Assembly (NCBI RefSeq): GCF_012271785.1
Contig: NZ_JAAWVT010000001.1
Location: forward strand, 992,001-1,056,000
Reading direction: 5' to 3'
DNA length: 64,000 nt
Origin: Paeniglutamicibacter terrestris
GTDB lineage: Bacteria > Actinomycetota > Actinomycetes > Actinomycetales > Micrococcaceae
In this document: in pieces, positions 15,846-24,133 of the stretch
Layout of the letters: each line of letters starts with the position of its first letter
How positions within the stretch are numbered: the first letter of the stretch is position 1
The notes under the pieces: generated by a model
What the model saw: the letters and a program-made list of their open reading frames with translations, nothing else
Told to the model about the DNA's origin: nothing
Database searches by the model: none
Position numbers and translations under genes: made by a program

Positions 15846-18728
15846 TCAGTCCCGGGTGGTGCGCTCCAGGAGTTCGAGCACATGCTCGTAGGGCTGCTCG
15901 GTCGCCCGGCTCATGCCCAGTTCGCACGTCCTATTGCATGAGGCATGAGTGCTCGCACCGAACTCGCGCACTTCGGCCGCCTGCGCCTCGGTAGCGGAGG
16001 CGGTGAGCTCGGGGTGCAGCATGCCGCGATCCCCGGCAAAGGCACAGCAGCCCCAGCTTTCAGGAACCTGCACCGTATCGGCAACTGCCTCGGCGACTGC
16101 CTGCAGCGCCGGGTTCATGCCCATCCGCGTGGAGGAACACGTGGGGTGCAGGGCCAGGCTGGCCACCTTATGCCCAGCGGGCAGCAACGGCAGGATGTGC
16201 TCGGCGGTGTATTGAACCACGTCGATGATCCGCAACGGTTTGGCTCCGGCGGGAACCACTTCGTTTTCAATGCTGTGGAGCAGCCCTTCGGTGCACGAGG
16301 AAGCGTCACAGAGAATCGGCAACTCGCCATTGTTGCTGGCGGCACGCAGGGCGGCGACGGTACGCTCCCCCATGGTCTCGCGACCCTTGGCCATGCCCTT
16401 GGAAGACCACGGGGTGCCACAGCACAGCGAATCGATGCCCTCTGGCACCAGCAGCTCCACACCCACGCGTTTGGCCAGGGCGCTAAAACTCTCCTGGATT
16501 CCCGCTTGGTGCGGGTCTGCCGGGCCGAACATGGTGTTCACGCAGGCGGGGAAATACACCGCGACTGGTGTTTTTGCCGGTGCAGGACGGGCACGCTTGC
16601 GCCCTCCGGCGGGCAATTCCGCCGAATAGAGCGGTAGCGTGTCCGCGCCCAAGACTGCGCGCCCAACCTTGTTGGCGCCGAGCACCAGGTGAAGCGGCAC
16701 CTTATCGGCCACACTCAGGAGCTTGCCCGCACCCTGGGTCACCGCCGACCAATGCTGTGCGGCGGCATCCCACACCACACCTTCAACCTTGTTCACGTTT
16801 TTGGCCCGCAGTTTTTTCACCAGGGTGCCTGTGTTGATATCCACCGGGCAAGCGGTCTGGCACATGCCGTCCACCGCGCAGGTATCCACCGATTCGTAGG
16901 AGTAGTCCTTTTCGAGTTCGGCCACCAGCTTGGTATCCCCGGCCAGCCGAGCCGTTTCGATGGCGCGCAGCGTGACGATGCGTTGACGCGGAGTCAGGGT
17001 CAGGTTCCGCGAGGGGCAGACTGGCTCGCAGTATCCGCAGGCCACACAACGGTCGACTTCCGGATCCACGGCCGGGGTGACCTTGATGTTGTTCAGGTGG
17101 GCCGTGGGGTCTTCATCCAGGATGACTCCGGGGTTCAGCAAGCCGGCCGGGTCCAACAACAACTTGAGTTCGCGCATCACGCCGTACAGCTCGTCACCAT
17201 ATTGGCGGCGCACGTATGGTGCCATAACTCGCCCCGTGCCATGCTCTGCCTTCAGTGATCCACCTTCACCGAGCACCAGATCCACCATGTCTTCGGTGAA
17301 GGCCGAGTAACGCTTCAGTTGGGCTTCAGTGTTAAAGCCGTCGGTGAGCATGAAATGGACGTTCCCGTCCTTGGCGTGCCCGAAGATCACGGAGTTCTCG
17401 TATTCGTACCTCTCAAAGAGCACCGACAGCTCGGCGCAGGTCCGAGCCAGGGCCGAAACCGGAACCACGATGTCTTCGAGCAACGCCGTGGTTCCCTGAG
17501 TTCGGGCACCGGCCACGGAGGCATAGAGGCCCTTGCGCAGTTTCCACAACTGGGCACGGACCTTTGCATCCGGGCTGAACTGCGCAGGGGCGCTGAGCTT
17601 CAGCGACTTGGTCAGCGCTAGTCCTTGTTCCTGACGATTCGCCAACTCTTCGGCGCTCGAGGCCGTGTATTCGACCAAGAATGCGGCATGTGATTGCACG
17701 TTGAGGTCGGTGATGAGCTGCGGAGTTCCCTGCAGGGTTTGGCCCACCTTCAACGAGAGTGAATCCATCAGTTCAACGGTTGCCGCCCCGGATCCCACCA
17801 ACGCCTCGAGCGACTCGTTGGCCGTGAACAGGTCATCAAAGACCAACAAGGATGTGGTGACATGCTTGTAGACCGGCACGGTTCTAAACGTTGCCTCGGC
17901 CACGAACCCGAGGGTGCCCTCGGAACCGATAATGAGGTGGGCCAGGACCTGCGCGGGATCTTCGTAGTCCACAAATGAGTTCAGTCCGTAGCCCATGGTG
18001 TTCTTCATGGAGAACTGGTGCTTGATTATCGCCACCGAGGCCGGGTTTGAACGCACCCGCTTGGTCAGGGCCTCGAGGCCGGCAAAGATGGCGGGTTCAA
18101 GGGTGCGAAGTTTTTCATTGGCGTCAGGGGTACCGGTGTCGATTACGGTGCCGCTGGTGAGCACGATGACTAGGGACTCCAAGGTCCGGTACACGTTGTC
18201 CACCGTGCCGCAATGCATGCCGGAGGAATTGTTGGCCACCACACCGCCAATGGTGCAGGCCGCCTCGGAGGCCGGGTCGGGCCCGAACTTGCGCCCGTAG
18301 AGTGCCAACCGTGCGTTCAGCGCTCGCACGGTGACACCGGGTTGAACCCGCACTCGTGCGCCGTTGTCCATGACCTCGATGTCTTTGAAGTTTTTTCGCA
18401 CGTCAACCAGCAACGAGTCGGTGACGCCCTGGCCCGAGAGCGAGGTTCCGCCCGAACGGAAGGTCAGCGGCATGTTGAGCTCGGCGCTGGCCTTGAGCAA
18501 GGCACCAACTTCTGCCGCGTTGTTGGGAATCGCCACGGCCTGCGGTGTCAGCAGAAAGTGGGACGCGTCGTTGGCATAAGCATGGAGGTCGATGGCACGA
18601 TCAGTGAGCTGGTCATCGGTGCTCATCGCGCCGCGTAGTGCGGAAATCAAGGTCATCTCATCCGTTTCATCAAGCATGAAGATGTCGGCAAGCTCTTTAA
18701 GGTCTTGAGACCCACAACATACCAACAC
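15846..18728 (-). CDS. Fused FAD-linked oxidase / Fe-S oxidoreductase (D-lactate or D-2-hydroxyacid dehydrogenase)
   Basis: A 960-residue single-chain flavo-iron-sulfur dehydrogenase. In order: PCMH-type FAD-binding domain (about 60-270; FRSGGTSLSGQGV), FAD-oxidase C-terminal domain (about 310-550; FGHAKDGNVHFML, KAEHGTGRV), two ferredoxin-like cluster motifs (CVACGYCEPVCP about 562, CAVDGMCQTACPVD about 616), and two Cys-rich CCG blocks (CCGTPWSSKGM about 770, GCCAFAGDRGM about 895). This architecture is typical of quinone-linked D-lactate dehydrogenases; D-2-hydroxyglutarate or glycolate is possible. The start is uncertain: GTG 18728 lies just after a -10-like GACAAT, and ATG 18677 is the main alternative. 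It is divergent from an FCD-type GntR regulator, the usual partner of lactate/glycolate genes. Confidence 0.9.
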   Translation of the reverse strand: MLVCCGSQDLKELADIFMLDETDEMTLISALRGAMSTDDQLTDRAIDLHAYANDASHFLLTPQAVAIPNNAAEVGALLKASAELNMPLTFRSGGTSLSGQGVTDSLLVDVRKNFKDIEVMDNGARVRVQPGVTVRALNARLALYGRKFGPDPASEAACTIGGVVANNSSGMHCGTVDNVYRTLESLVIVLTSGTVIDTGTPDANEKLRTLEPAIFAGLEALTKRVRSNPASVAIIKHQFSMKNTMGYGLNSFVDYEDPAQVLAHLIIGSEGTLGFVAEATFRTVPVYKHVTTSLLVFDDLFTANESLEALVGSGAATVELMDSLSLKVGQTLQGTPQLITDLNVQSHAAFLVEYTASSAEELANRQEQGLALTKSLKLSAPAQFSPDAKVRAQLWKLRKGLYASVAGARTQGTTALLEDIVVPVSALARTCAELSVLFERYEYENSVIFGHAKDGNVHFMLTDGFNTEAQLKRYSAFTEDMVDLVLGEGGSLKAEHGTGRVMAPYVRRQYGDELYGVMRELKLLLDPAGLLNPGVILDEDPTAHLNNIKVTPAVDPEVDRCVACGYCEPVCPSRNLTLTPRQRIVTLRAIETARLAGDTKLVAELEKDYSYESVDTCAVDGMCQTACPVDINTGTLVKKLRAKNVNKVEGVVWDAAAQHWSAVTQGAGKLLSVADKVPLHLVLGANKVGRAVLGADTLPLYSAELPAGGRKRARPAPAKTPVAVYFPACVNTMFGPADPHQAGIQESFSALAKRVGVELLVPEGIDSLCCGTPWSSKGMAKGRETMGERTVAALRAASNNGELPILCDASSCTEGLLHSIENEVVPAGAKPLRIIDVVQYTAEHILPLLPAGHKVASLALHPTCSSTRMGMNPALQAVAEAVADTVQVPESWGCCAFAGDRGMLHPELTASATEAQAAEVREFGASTHASCNRTCELGMSRATEQPYEHVLELLERTTRD

Positions 18729-18732
18729 TATG

Positions 18733-18772
18733 ATTGTCTAGCAAGTACACATGTCTTTCAAGATAGCTTGAA
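18733..18772. promoter_or_regulatory. Promoter and palindromic operator between dehydrogenase and GntR genes
   Basis: On the minus strand TTGAAA, 17 bases, then GACAAT (18738-18733) form a promoter for the dehydrogenase gene. Its -35 lies in the inverted repeat TTCAAG-ATAG-CTTGAA (18757-18772), a candidate binding site for the divergent GntR-family regulator. Confidence 0.6.
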
Positions 18773-18827
18773 GAAAATCTGTCAAGATTGATTTCCGTCT
18801 GCCCGCCAGCCAAAGGACCCCGTCGCC

Positions 18828-19493
18828 ATGAGCCATCGCGTTACAGCGCTTTCCATCATTGACGCAATCGTCCAGGATTTGCGCCGGCGCATTTACGAGG
18901 GCGACATTGCACAGGGAACAGCACTAACCGAAGCCGAAGTCGCCAGCACCTATGAGGTTGCCCGCCCGACGGCCAAGGCAGCCATCGAACGACTGGTTGC
19001 GGATTCACTTCTCGAGCGCGGTGCTCACAAAACGGCGCGCGTGAAGACCTTGGGCGCCGATTCGGTCAGGGACATTTATTTTGCCCGGGCCTACCTCGAA
19101 TCAGAGGTGGTGCGTCGATTGGCAACCACCAAGTCAGTCCCGGCGGCGGCAGTGCACGCGAATGCCGAAATTAGCGCCCGCATTTCGCTGCCGGCTACGA
19201 CAATTATCGGCCCCGACATGGATTTTCACACGGCCCTTGTTGATGCCATGGACAATACGCGGACCAGCGCCATGTACAGGTCCCTGCTCGGGGAGGTCCG
19301 CCTTTGCATGACGCGGGTACAGTCTCTAGAGCTGCTCGATTCCGCAAAAATCGCTAGCGAACACGCCACGATTCTGGAACGGATCGCGGCCGGAGATCCA
19401 GAAGGTGCAGCCATCGCCCTCGATGAGCACCTGGCTCAGGCGCGGGAACTGCTGGCGGCTGAGATTGAACAAGCCTCGGACCTCAATAGCTGA
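18828..19493 (+). CDS. GntR-family regulator, FCD (FadR-like) subgroup
   Basis: A 221-residue repressor. The N-terminal winged HTH has the GntR hallmark DLRRRIYEGDIAQGTALTEA, then VASTYEVARPTAKAAIERL (about residues 15-60). The C-terminal helical FCD domain (about 85-215) includes DMDFHTALVDAMDN and SEHATILERIAAGDPEGA, which carry the Asp/His metal-ligand positions. The ATG at 18828 follows a 99-base intergenic region. Its divergent partner is the FAD/Fe-S dehydrogenase, so the likely effector is that enzyme's 2-hydroxyacid substrate, as in LldR/GlcC-type systems. Confidence 0.88.
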   Translation: MSHRVTALSIIDAIVQDLRRRIYEGDIAQGTALTEAEVASTYEVARPTAKAAIERLVADSLLERGAHKTARVKTLGADSVRDIYFARAYLESEVVRRLATTKSVPAAAVHANAEISARISLPATTIIGPDMDFHTALVDAMDNTRTSAMYRSLLGEVRLCMTRVQSLELLDSAKIASEHATILERIAAGDPEGAAIALDEHLAQARELLAAEIEQASDLNS

Positions 19494-19911
19494 GCCCCCC
19501 CCGTCTGGGCCACACCGAGGTGCAGACCAAATAGATCCTTCCCTCGCCCACAGGCGAAGCTCCGGTCGAGGTGAGGCAGCGGAAGGTCAAGTGAATCACC
19601 ATCACCCGAGGATCATTTCAGCGATCAGCGCCGAACTCCGTTGCGCCAAAAACTAAGAGCGAAACCAAAAATGGCCCTTTCGCGCCCGGATAGAGTTTGA
19701 CGCTTTGACCATTCAGCACTGAGCGCTATAGGCCAGCAGCTTGAGCGCGGTCAACCCCGTCCGCCACTGAGCACGACCAGTCACCAACGGAAGTGTTCAC
19801 TGGCGATGAGCGGGCGCACTTAACGTTGCTTAACACCCTAGCGTGGACTGTAATGGTGATCACACGCCAACGATCTGCCAGTCATGGACCAACACCGCGA
19901 AGGAGGCAAAG
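19494..19911 (+). promoter_or_regulatory. 418-base intergenic region with LacI-operon promoter and operator
   Basis: No credible gene here. Near its right end TTGCTT (19826-19831), a 17-base spacer and TGTAAT (19849-19854) make a promoter for the LacI-led operon. The -35 lies in the imperfect palindrome TTAACGTTGCTTAA (19820-19833), a plausible LacI-family operator. A weaker candidate promoter is TTGACC (19705-19710) with TATAGG (19727-19732). Nothing else was recognised in the first 200 bases. Confidence 0.55.
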
Positions 19912-20967
19912 ATGCCGAGCACCCTGAACACCCCGACGGATCGACCCACCCGGGTTTCCGCCGCGGCGGTCGCGCGAGCATCGGGTGTCTCCGCAGCAAC
20001 GGTCAGCTACATCATGAATGGTCGACCCGGGGCGTCCACCGAAACTCGTCGGCACGTCGTGAAGATCGCCAACGAAATGGGCTTCCGTCCCTCGGGGAAC
20101 TCGGCGGGCCGCGACCCGCTACTGACCCGCGTGGTGGGCCTCATCCTTCCGAACATCGTTAATCAGATGTACACCGGTTGGGCGCAACACATTATTAACG
20201 CGACTGCGGCGGAGGGCTTCGAAGTCTTCGTCGCAACAACCCAAGACGACCCGGAATCTCTAGCCCAGGTCGCCAGCACACTGGCTGCTCGCAATGTCGA
20301 CGGCGTCATCATTGCCGCCGCACTGCGCGAAGATTCGCGGGCACTACGGACCCTGCGCCAAAAGCGCATCCCGTATGTCTACCTTTCGAGGCGCTCGGAC
20401 CACTTGCCCGGGGACTTTGTGGGAATCGATGACGATGCAGCGGCGGCCGAACTCATGGGCCACATCCTTGAACACGGCTACCGGGAAATCGCCACGGTCA
20501 TTGGGCCACGCTTCTCCACCGCTTCGATGGCACGCGAGCAGGCATTTGTCCGCACCGCAAGCGCCGCGGGAGTGGTGATCACCGGGGAGCGAAAAATCAG
20601 CACTCGGCTGAACTCCGATGGCGGACGGGTGGCCGCGGAAAAACTCCTCGGTTCCGCCCATCCCCCGCGGGCCATCGTCTGCGGATCCGATGAGATAGCC
20701 ATCGGCGTCGTGGAACACGCCCTGTCCCTGGGACTACGAATTCCCGAGGATGTGGCTGTCGTCGGCAGCGACGGTCTACCGCGAAGCCGTTCACTACTGA
20801 TCGGTTTGACCACGATCGTCCAGCCGGTCAAGGAGATGGCCGAGCGCTCCTTCGAACTTCTCTTGGACCAAATCACCCACCCACGAACTACCTACGCGCA
20901 TTCGGTGTGTACGCATCGGATCCACATTGGACGGACCTGCGGGTGCGTTCCGGGCTCCGCCCACTAA
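19912..20967 (+). CDS. LacI-family transcriptional regulator
   Basis: 351 residues. The N-terminal LacI HTH reads VSAAAVARASGVSAATVSYIMNGRP (about residues 14-38) with the hinge helix soon after. A periplasmic-binding-protein-like effector domain follows (VVGLILPNIVNQMYTGWA, VDGVIIAAALRED, IVCGSDEIAIGVVEHA, VGSDGLPRSR). ATG 19912 is preceded by AAGGAGG at ideal spacing; an in-frame GTG at 19843 would overlap the promoter -10. It heads an operon with MFS, SDR, cleavage enzyme and glycerate kinase, all co-directional with short gaps, and probably represses it until a sugar-acid-like inducer appears. Inference from context: 2-deoxyribonate or a derivative. Confidence 0.92.
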   Translation: MPSTLNTPTDRPTRVSAAAVARASGVSAATVSYIMNGRPGASTETRRHVVKIANEMGFRPSGNSAGRDPLLTRVVGLILPNIVNQMYTGWAQHIINATAAEGFEVFVATTQDDPESLAQVASTLAARNVDGVIIAAALREDSRALRTLRQKRIPYVYLSRRSDHLPGDFVGIDDDAAAAELMGHILEHGYREIATVIGPRFSTASMAREQAFVRTASAAGVVITGERKISTRLNSDGGRVAAEKLLGSAHPPRAIVCGSDEIAIGVVEHALSLGLRIPEDVAVVGSDGLPRSRSLLIGLTTIVQPVKEMAERSFELLLDQITHPRTTYAHSVCTHRIHIGRTCGCVPGSAH

Positions 20968-21043
20968 GCACTACCTCCATCATTTCAGCAGCCAGGGGCC
21001 GACGCGCCTTCCCGTTGCTACGCCCCCAAATAAAGGCAAAGAC

Positions 21044-22366
21044 ATGTCAGCCACTTCGCACCAAACGACGATGAGGTCACCCGAAGTCGTCAACAAGCTC
21101 ATCTTCCGCCGCGTCATGCCGCTGCTGATTGCCGCATACGTCATGGCCTTCATCGATCGCACCAATATCGGCATGGCCAAGGACAGGATGGAGATTGATC
21201 TGGGGATCTCCGCCACCGCCTACGGCATCGGCGCCGGGCTATTCTTCCTCACCTATGCCTTCTCCGAGATTCCTTCGAACCTGATCATGCACAAGGTCGG
21301 TGCCCGCTTCTGGATCATGAGGATCATGATCACCTGGGGCATCCTCTCCGCGTGTATGGCTCTGGTGCAGGGCGAATGGTCCTTCTATATCTTGCGGATG
21401 TTGCTCGGCATCGCCGAGGCCGGACTGTTCCCCGGAGTCATCTACTTCATCACCCAGTGGTTTGTTATTAAGCATCGGGCCAAGGCCAACGGCATGTTCC
21501 TGCTCGGAGTCTCCATCGCCAACATCGTCGGAGCTCCGCTCGGTGGCGTGCTGCTGACCCTCGATGGTCTCGGCGGCCTGCACGGCTGGCAGTGGATGTT
21601 CATCATCGAAGGCATCCCCGCGTGCTTCCTGGCCTTCTTCATCTGGAAGTACCTGCCCAACAAGCCCACCGATTCCACGTTCCTCACTAAAGCGGAAGCC
21701 GAAGATCTCGAGGCCCGCATCCTCGCCGAGGAGACCGCCGGGGCAAAAGCTTCGGGCAACTCGAAACTGCGCCATGTACTGAAGGACAAGCAGATCCTGC
21801 TGGTGGTGGCCATCTACTTCACCCACCAAATCGCCGTCTACGCGCTGAGCTTCTTCCTTCCCTCGATCATCGGCAGCTATGGAACCCTGAACACCATCCA
21901 GATCGGTCTACTAACCTCCATCCCGTGGATCTTCTCTGCGGCAGGTGCCCTACTGCTGCCGCGCCTGGCCACCAACGCATCGCGCTCCCGCCTGATCGCC
22001 ACCTCGACGATGGTCGGCATTGTCGCCGGCTTCACGCTCGGGGCCGTGGGCGGACCGATCCTAGGCATGATCGGGTTCTGCTTGGCGGCATTCAACTTCT
22101 TTGCGCTGCAGCCGATCCTCTTCACCTACCCGGCCACCCGACTCTCCGGTGCTGCGCTGGCCGGCGGCATCGCCTTCGTGAACACCGTGGGCCTCTTCGG
22201 AGGATTCCTCGGCCCGTACGTCATGGGATTCATGGAGGAAACCACCGGCAGCAAGCTCTCGGGCCTCTGGTTCATCGTTGCGATGTGCGCCATCGGCGCA
22301 CTGCTGACTCGAAAGCTCAAGCGCGGCACCGAGGACCCCTCTAAGTCCTCCGTCGCCGCCCACTAA
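21044..22366 (+). CDS. MFS transporter, anion:cation symporter (ACS) family; candidate 2-deoxyribonate permease
   Basis: 440 residues, 12 predicted helices. It shows the ACS-family layout: RRVMPLLIAAYVMAFIDRTNIGMAKDRM in helix 1 and loop, the conserved EIPSNLIMHKVGARFW block, and GIAEAGLFPGVIYFITQWF in helix 4-5. Relatives import organic and sugar acids (tartrate, glucarate, phthalate). The ATG at 21044 (AAAGG upstream) is preferred to an earlier in-frame ATG inside the lacI gene. Second gene of the operon. In the known oxidative deoxyribonate pathway an MFS permease of this type is encoded with the catabolic genes, which supports but does not prove that substrate. Confidence 0.88.
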   Translation: MSATSHQTTMRSPEVVNKLIFRRVMPLLIAAYVMAFIDRTNIGMAKDRMEIDLGISATAYGIGAGLFFLTYAFSEIPSNLIMHKVGARFWIMRIMITWGILSACMALVQGEWSFYILRMLLGIAEAGLFPGVIYFITQWFVIKHRAKANGMFLLGVSIANIVGAPLGGVLLTLDGLGGLHGWQWMFIIEGIPACFLAFFIWKYLPNKPTDSTFLTKAEAEDLEARILAEETAGAKASGNSKLRHVLKDKQILLVVAIYFTHQIAVYALSFFLPSIIGSYGTLNTIQIGLLTSIPWIFSAAGALLLPRLATNASRSRLIATSTMVGIVAGFTLGAVGGPILGMIGFCLAAFNFFALQPILFTYPATRLSGAALAGGIAFVNTVGLFGGFLGPYVMGFMEETTGSKLSGLWFIVAMCAIGALLTRKLKRGTEDPSKSSVAAH

Positions 22367-22395
22367 ACCCGCCTACGATCGGAAAGATTCTCACA

Positions 22396-23175
22396 ATGGG
22401 AACCCCAAAACTCGACTTCACTAACCGCTCCGTTTTGGTCACCGCAGGAGCAGCCGGCATCGGCCTGGCCATCGCCACGGCCTTCAAAGATCTCGGGGCC
22501 AAGGTTTTTGTCACCGACATCAACCCCGACGCCGTTGCTGCAGCTAGCGAAGCCGGTTTCACCGCGCTGGTGAATGACGTATCGGATGAAGCTCAGGTCA
22601 TCGAACTTGCCGCAGCCATCCGTCGCGAATTTGGCGGGCTGGATGTCTTGGTCAACAACGCAGGGATCGCGGGCCCCACCGGGCCCATCGACACCCTGGA
22701 CACCGTGGCGTGGCGCACCACCTTCGATGTGAACGTCCACGGTCAGTTCCACTGCATCAAACATCTGTTGCCGCTGCTGCGCGAGGCCAGTGACGCCTCG
22801 ATCATCAATCTGTCCTCGGCCGCGGGGCGACTGGGTATGGCTGGCCGTAGCGCCTACTCGGCGTCCAAGTGGGCAGTGATCGGACTGACCAAGACCCTGG
22901 CCATCGAGCTGGGTGACGAGCGCATCCGCGTTAATGCCATCTGCCCAGGAGCGGTAAATGGTCCTCGCATCGAGGCAGTCATCGAAGCCAAGGCCGAGAT
23001 GCTCGGCCGCCCGCTGGCGGAGGTCTCGGATCTCTACCACCGACAGTCGTCGCTGAATCGGCTCGTCGAGGCCGGGGACATTGCCGACATGGCCATCTTC
23101 CTGGCCAGCTCCATGGCACGCAGCATCAACGGCCAAGCAATGGCCGTCGACGGCAATACCGAAAAGCTCTACTAA
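22396..23175 (+). CDS. Short-chain dehydrogenase; candidate 2-deoxy-D-ribonate 3-dehydrogenase
   Basis: 259-residue classical SDR. Cofactor motif TAGAAGIG (about residues 16-23), an Asp after beta-2 (FVTDINPD) favouring NAD, NNAGIAGP (about 91), catalytic Ser in INLSSAAGRLG, and YSASK with the catalytic Tyr and Lys (about 155-159). The C-terminal PGAVNGPRI and AVDGN segments are also typical. It lies 29 bases after the MFS gene and directly before the beta-keto acid cleavage enzyme. In the pathway described for Pseudomonas and Burkholderia an SDR makes the 3-keto acid that such a cleavage enzyme requires. The operon makes that role likely; sequence alone does not fix the substrate. Confidence 0.88.
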   Translation: MGTPKLDFTNRSVLVTAGAAGIGLAIATAFKDLGAKVFVTDINPDAVAAASEAGFTALVNDVSDEAQVIELAAAIRREFGGLDVLVNNAGIAGPTGPIDTLDTVAWRTTFDVNVHGQFHCIKHLLPLLREASDASIINLSSAAGRLGMAGRSAYSASKWAVIGLTKTLAIELGDERIRVNAICPGAVNGPRIEAVIEAKAEMLGRPLAEVSDLYHRQSSLNRLVEAGDIADMAIFLASSMARSINGQAMAVDGNTEKLY

Positions 23176-23191
23176 GGAATTCGACACCATC

Positions 23192-24124
23192 ATGGCAAAT
23201 ACACGCAAGGTCATCATCACCTCCGCCGTCACCGGCGCGATCCACACCCCAACCATGTCTCCGCATCTTCCGGTCACCGCCGACGAGATCGCCGAGGCAG
23301 CCATTGGCGCGGCCGAAGCCGGTGCCTCGATCGTTCACATGCACGCCCGGGATCCCGAGGACGGGCGCCCTTCACAGGACCCCGCCCACTTCGAGCCCAT
23401 CCTGCAAAAGCTCAAGGCCAACACCGACGCGATCATCAATATCACCACCGGCGGTTCACCGCATATGAGTGTGGAAGAACGCATGCGTCCAGTGATCGAA
23501 TTCGCCCCCGAGCTCGCCTCACTGAATATGGGCTCCATGAACTTCGGCCTTTACCCCATGCTGGATCGCTTTAAGGATTTCGAGCACGAATGGGAGCGTG
23601 AGGGACTGGAAAACTCACGCGATTTGGTCTTTAAGAACACCTTCGCCGACATCCAGAAGATCTTGGAAATTGGCAACAAGAACGATACCCGCTTCGAGTT
23701 CGAGTGCTACGACATCTCTCATTTGAACAACCTGGCACATTTCCAGGCACGTGGGCTGGCCCGCGGCCCGCTCTTTGTCCAGTCCGTCTTCGGCCTGCTC
23801 GGCGGAATCGGCGCGCACCCCGAGGACTTGATGCACATGCGTCGCACCGCTGACCGACTCTTCGGTGAGAGCTACGAATGGTCGATCCTGGGTGCCGGTA
23901 AGAATCAGATGCCGCTGGCCACCATCGGTGCGGCCATGGGTTCGCACGTTCGGGTCGGGCTCGAAGACTCGCTGTGGATTGGTCCCGGCCAGCTGGCGGT
24001 GTCTAACGCCGAGCAGGTCACCCGAGCTCGCACCATTCTCGAGGCCCTGAACTTCGAGGTCGCCACCCCCGATGAGGCCCGCGAAATGCTGGCGCTCAAG
24101 GGCCGCGCAAACGTCAATTTCTAG
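23192..24124 (+). CDS. Beta-keto acid cleavage enzyme (BKACE, DUF849); candidate 2-deoxy-3-ketoribonate cleavage enzyme
   Basis: 310-residue TIM-barrel zinc enzyme of the 3-keto-5-aminohexanoate cleavage (Kce) family. It has the N-terminal TSAVTGAIHTPTMSPHLPVT, the metal-binding VHMHARDPEDG with its His-x-His pair (about residue 48), INITTGGSPHMS and SLNMGSMNFG. The family exchanges the acetyl unit of acetyl-CoA for the acyl part of a beta-keto acid, giving acetoacetate plus a new acyl-CoA. With an SDR before it and glycerate kinase after it, the best-fitting reaction is 2-deoxy-3-ketoribonate + acetyl-CoA to glyceryl-CoA + acetoacetate. ATG 23192 is used; the earlier in-frame ATG lies inside the SDR gene. 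Other beta-keto acids, such as dehydrocarnitine, remain possible. Confidence 0.9.
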   Translation: MANTRKVIITSAVTGAIHTPTMSPHLPVTADEIAEAAIGAAEAGASIVHMHARDPEDGRPSQDPAHFEPILQKLKANTDAIINITTGGSPHMSVEERMRPVIEFAPELASLNMGSMNFGLYPMLDRFKDFEHEWEREGLENSRDLVFKNTFADIQKILEIGNKNDTRFEFECYDISHLNNLAHFQARGLARGPLFVQSVFGLLGGIGAHPEDLMHMRRTADRLFGESYEWSILGAGKNQMPLATIGAAMGSHVRVGLEDSLWIGPGQLAVSNAEQVTRARTILEALNFEVATPDEAREMLALKGRANVNF

Positions 24125-24133
24125 AAAGGCACC

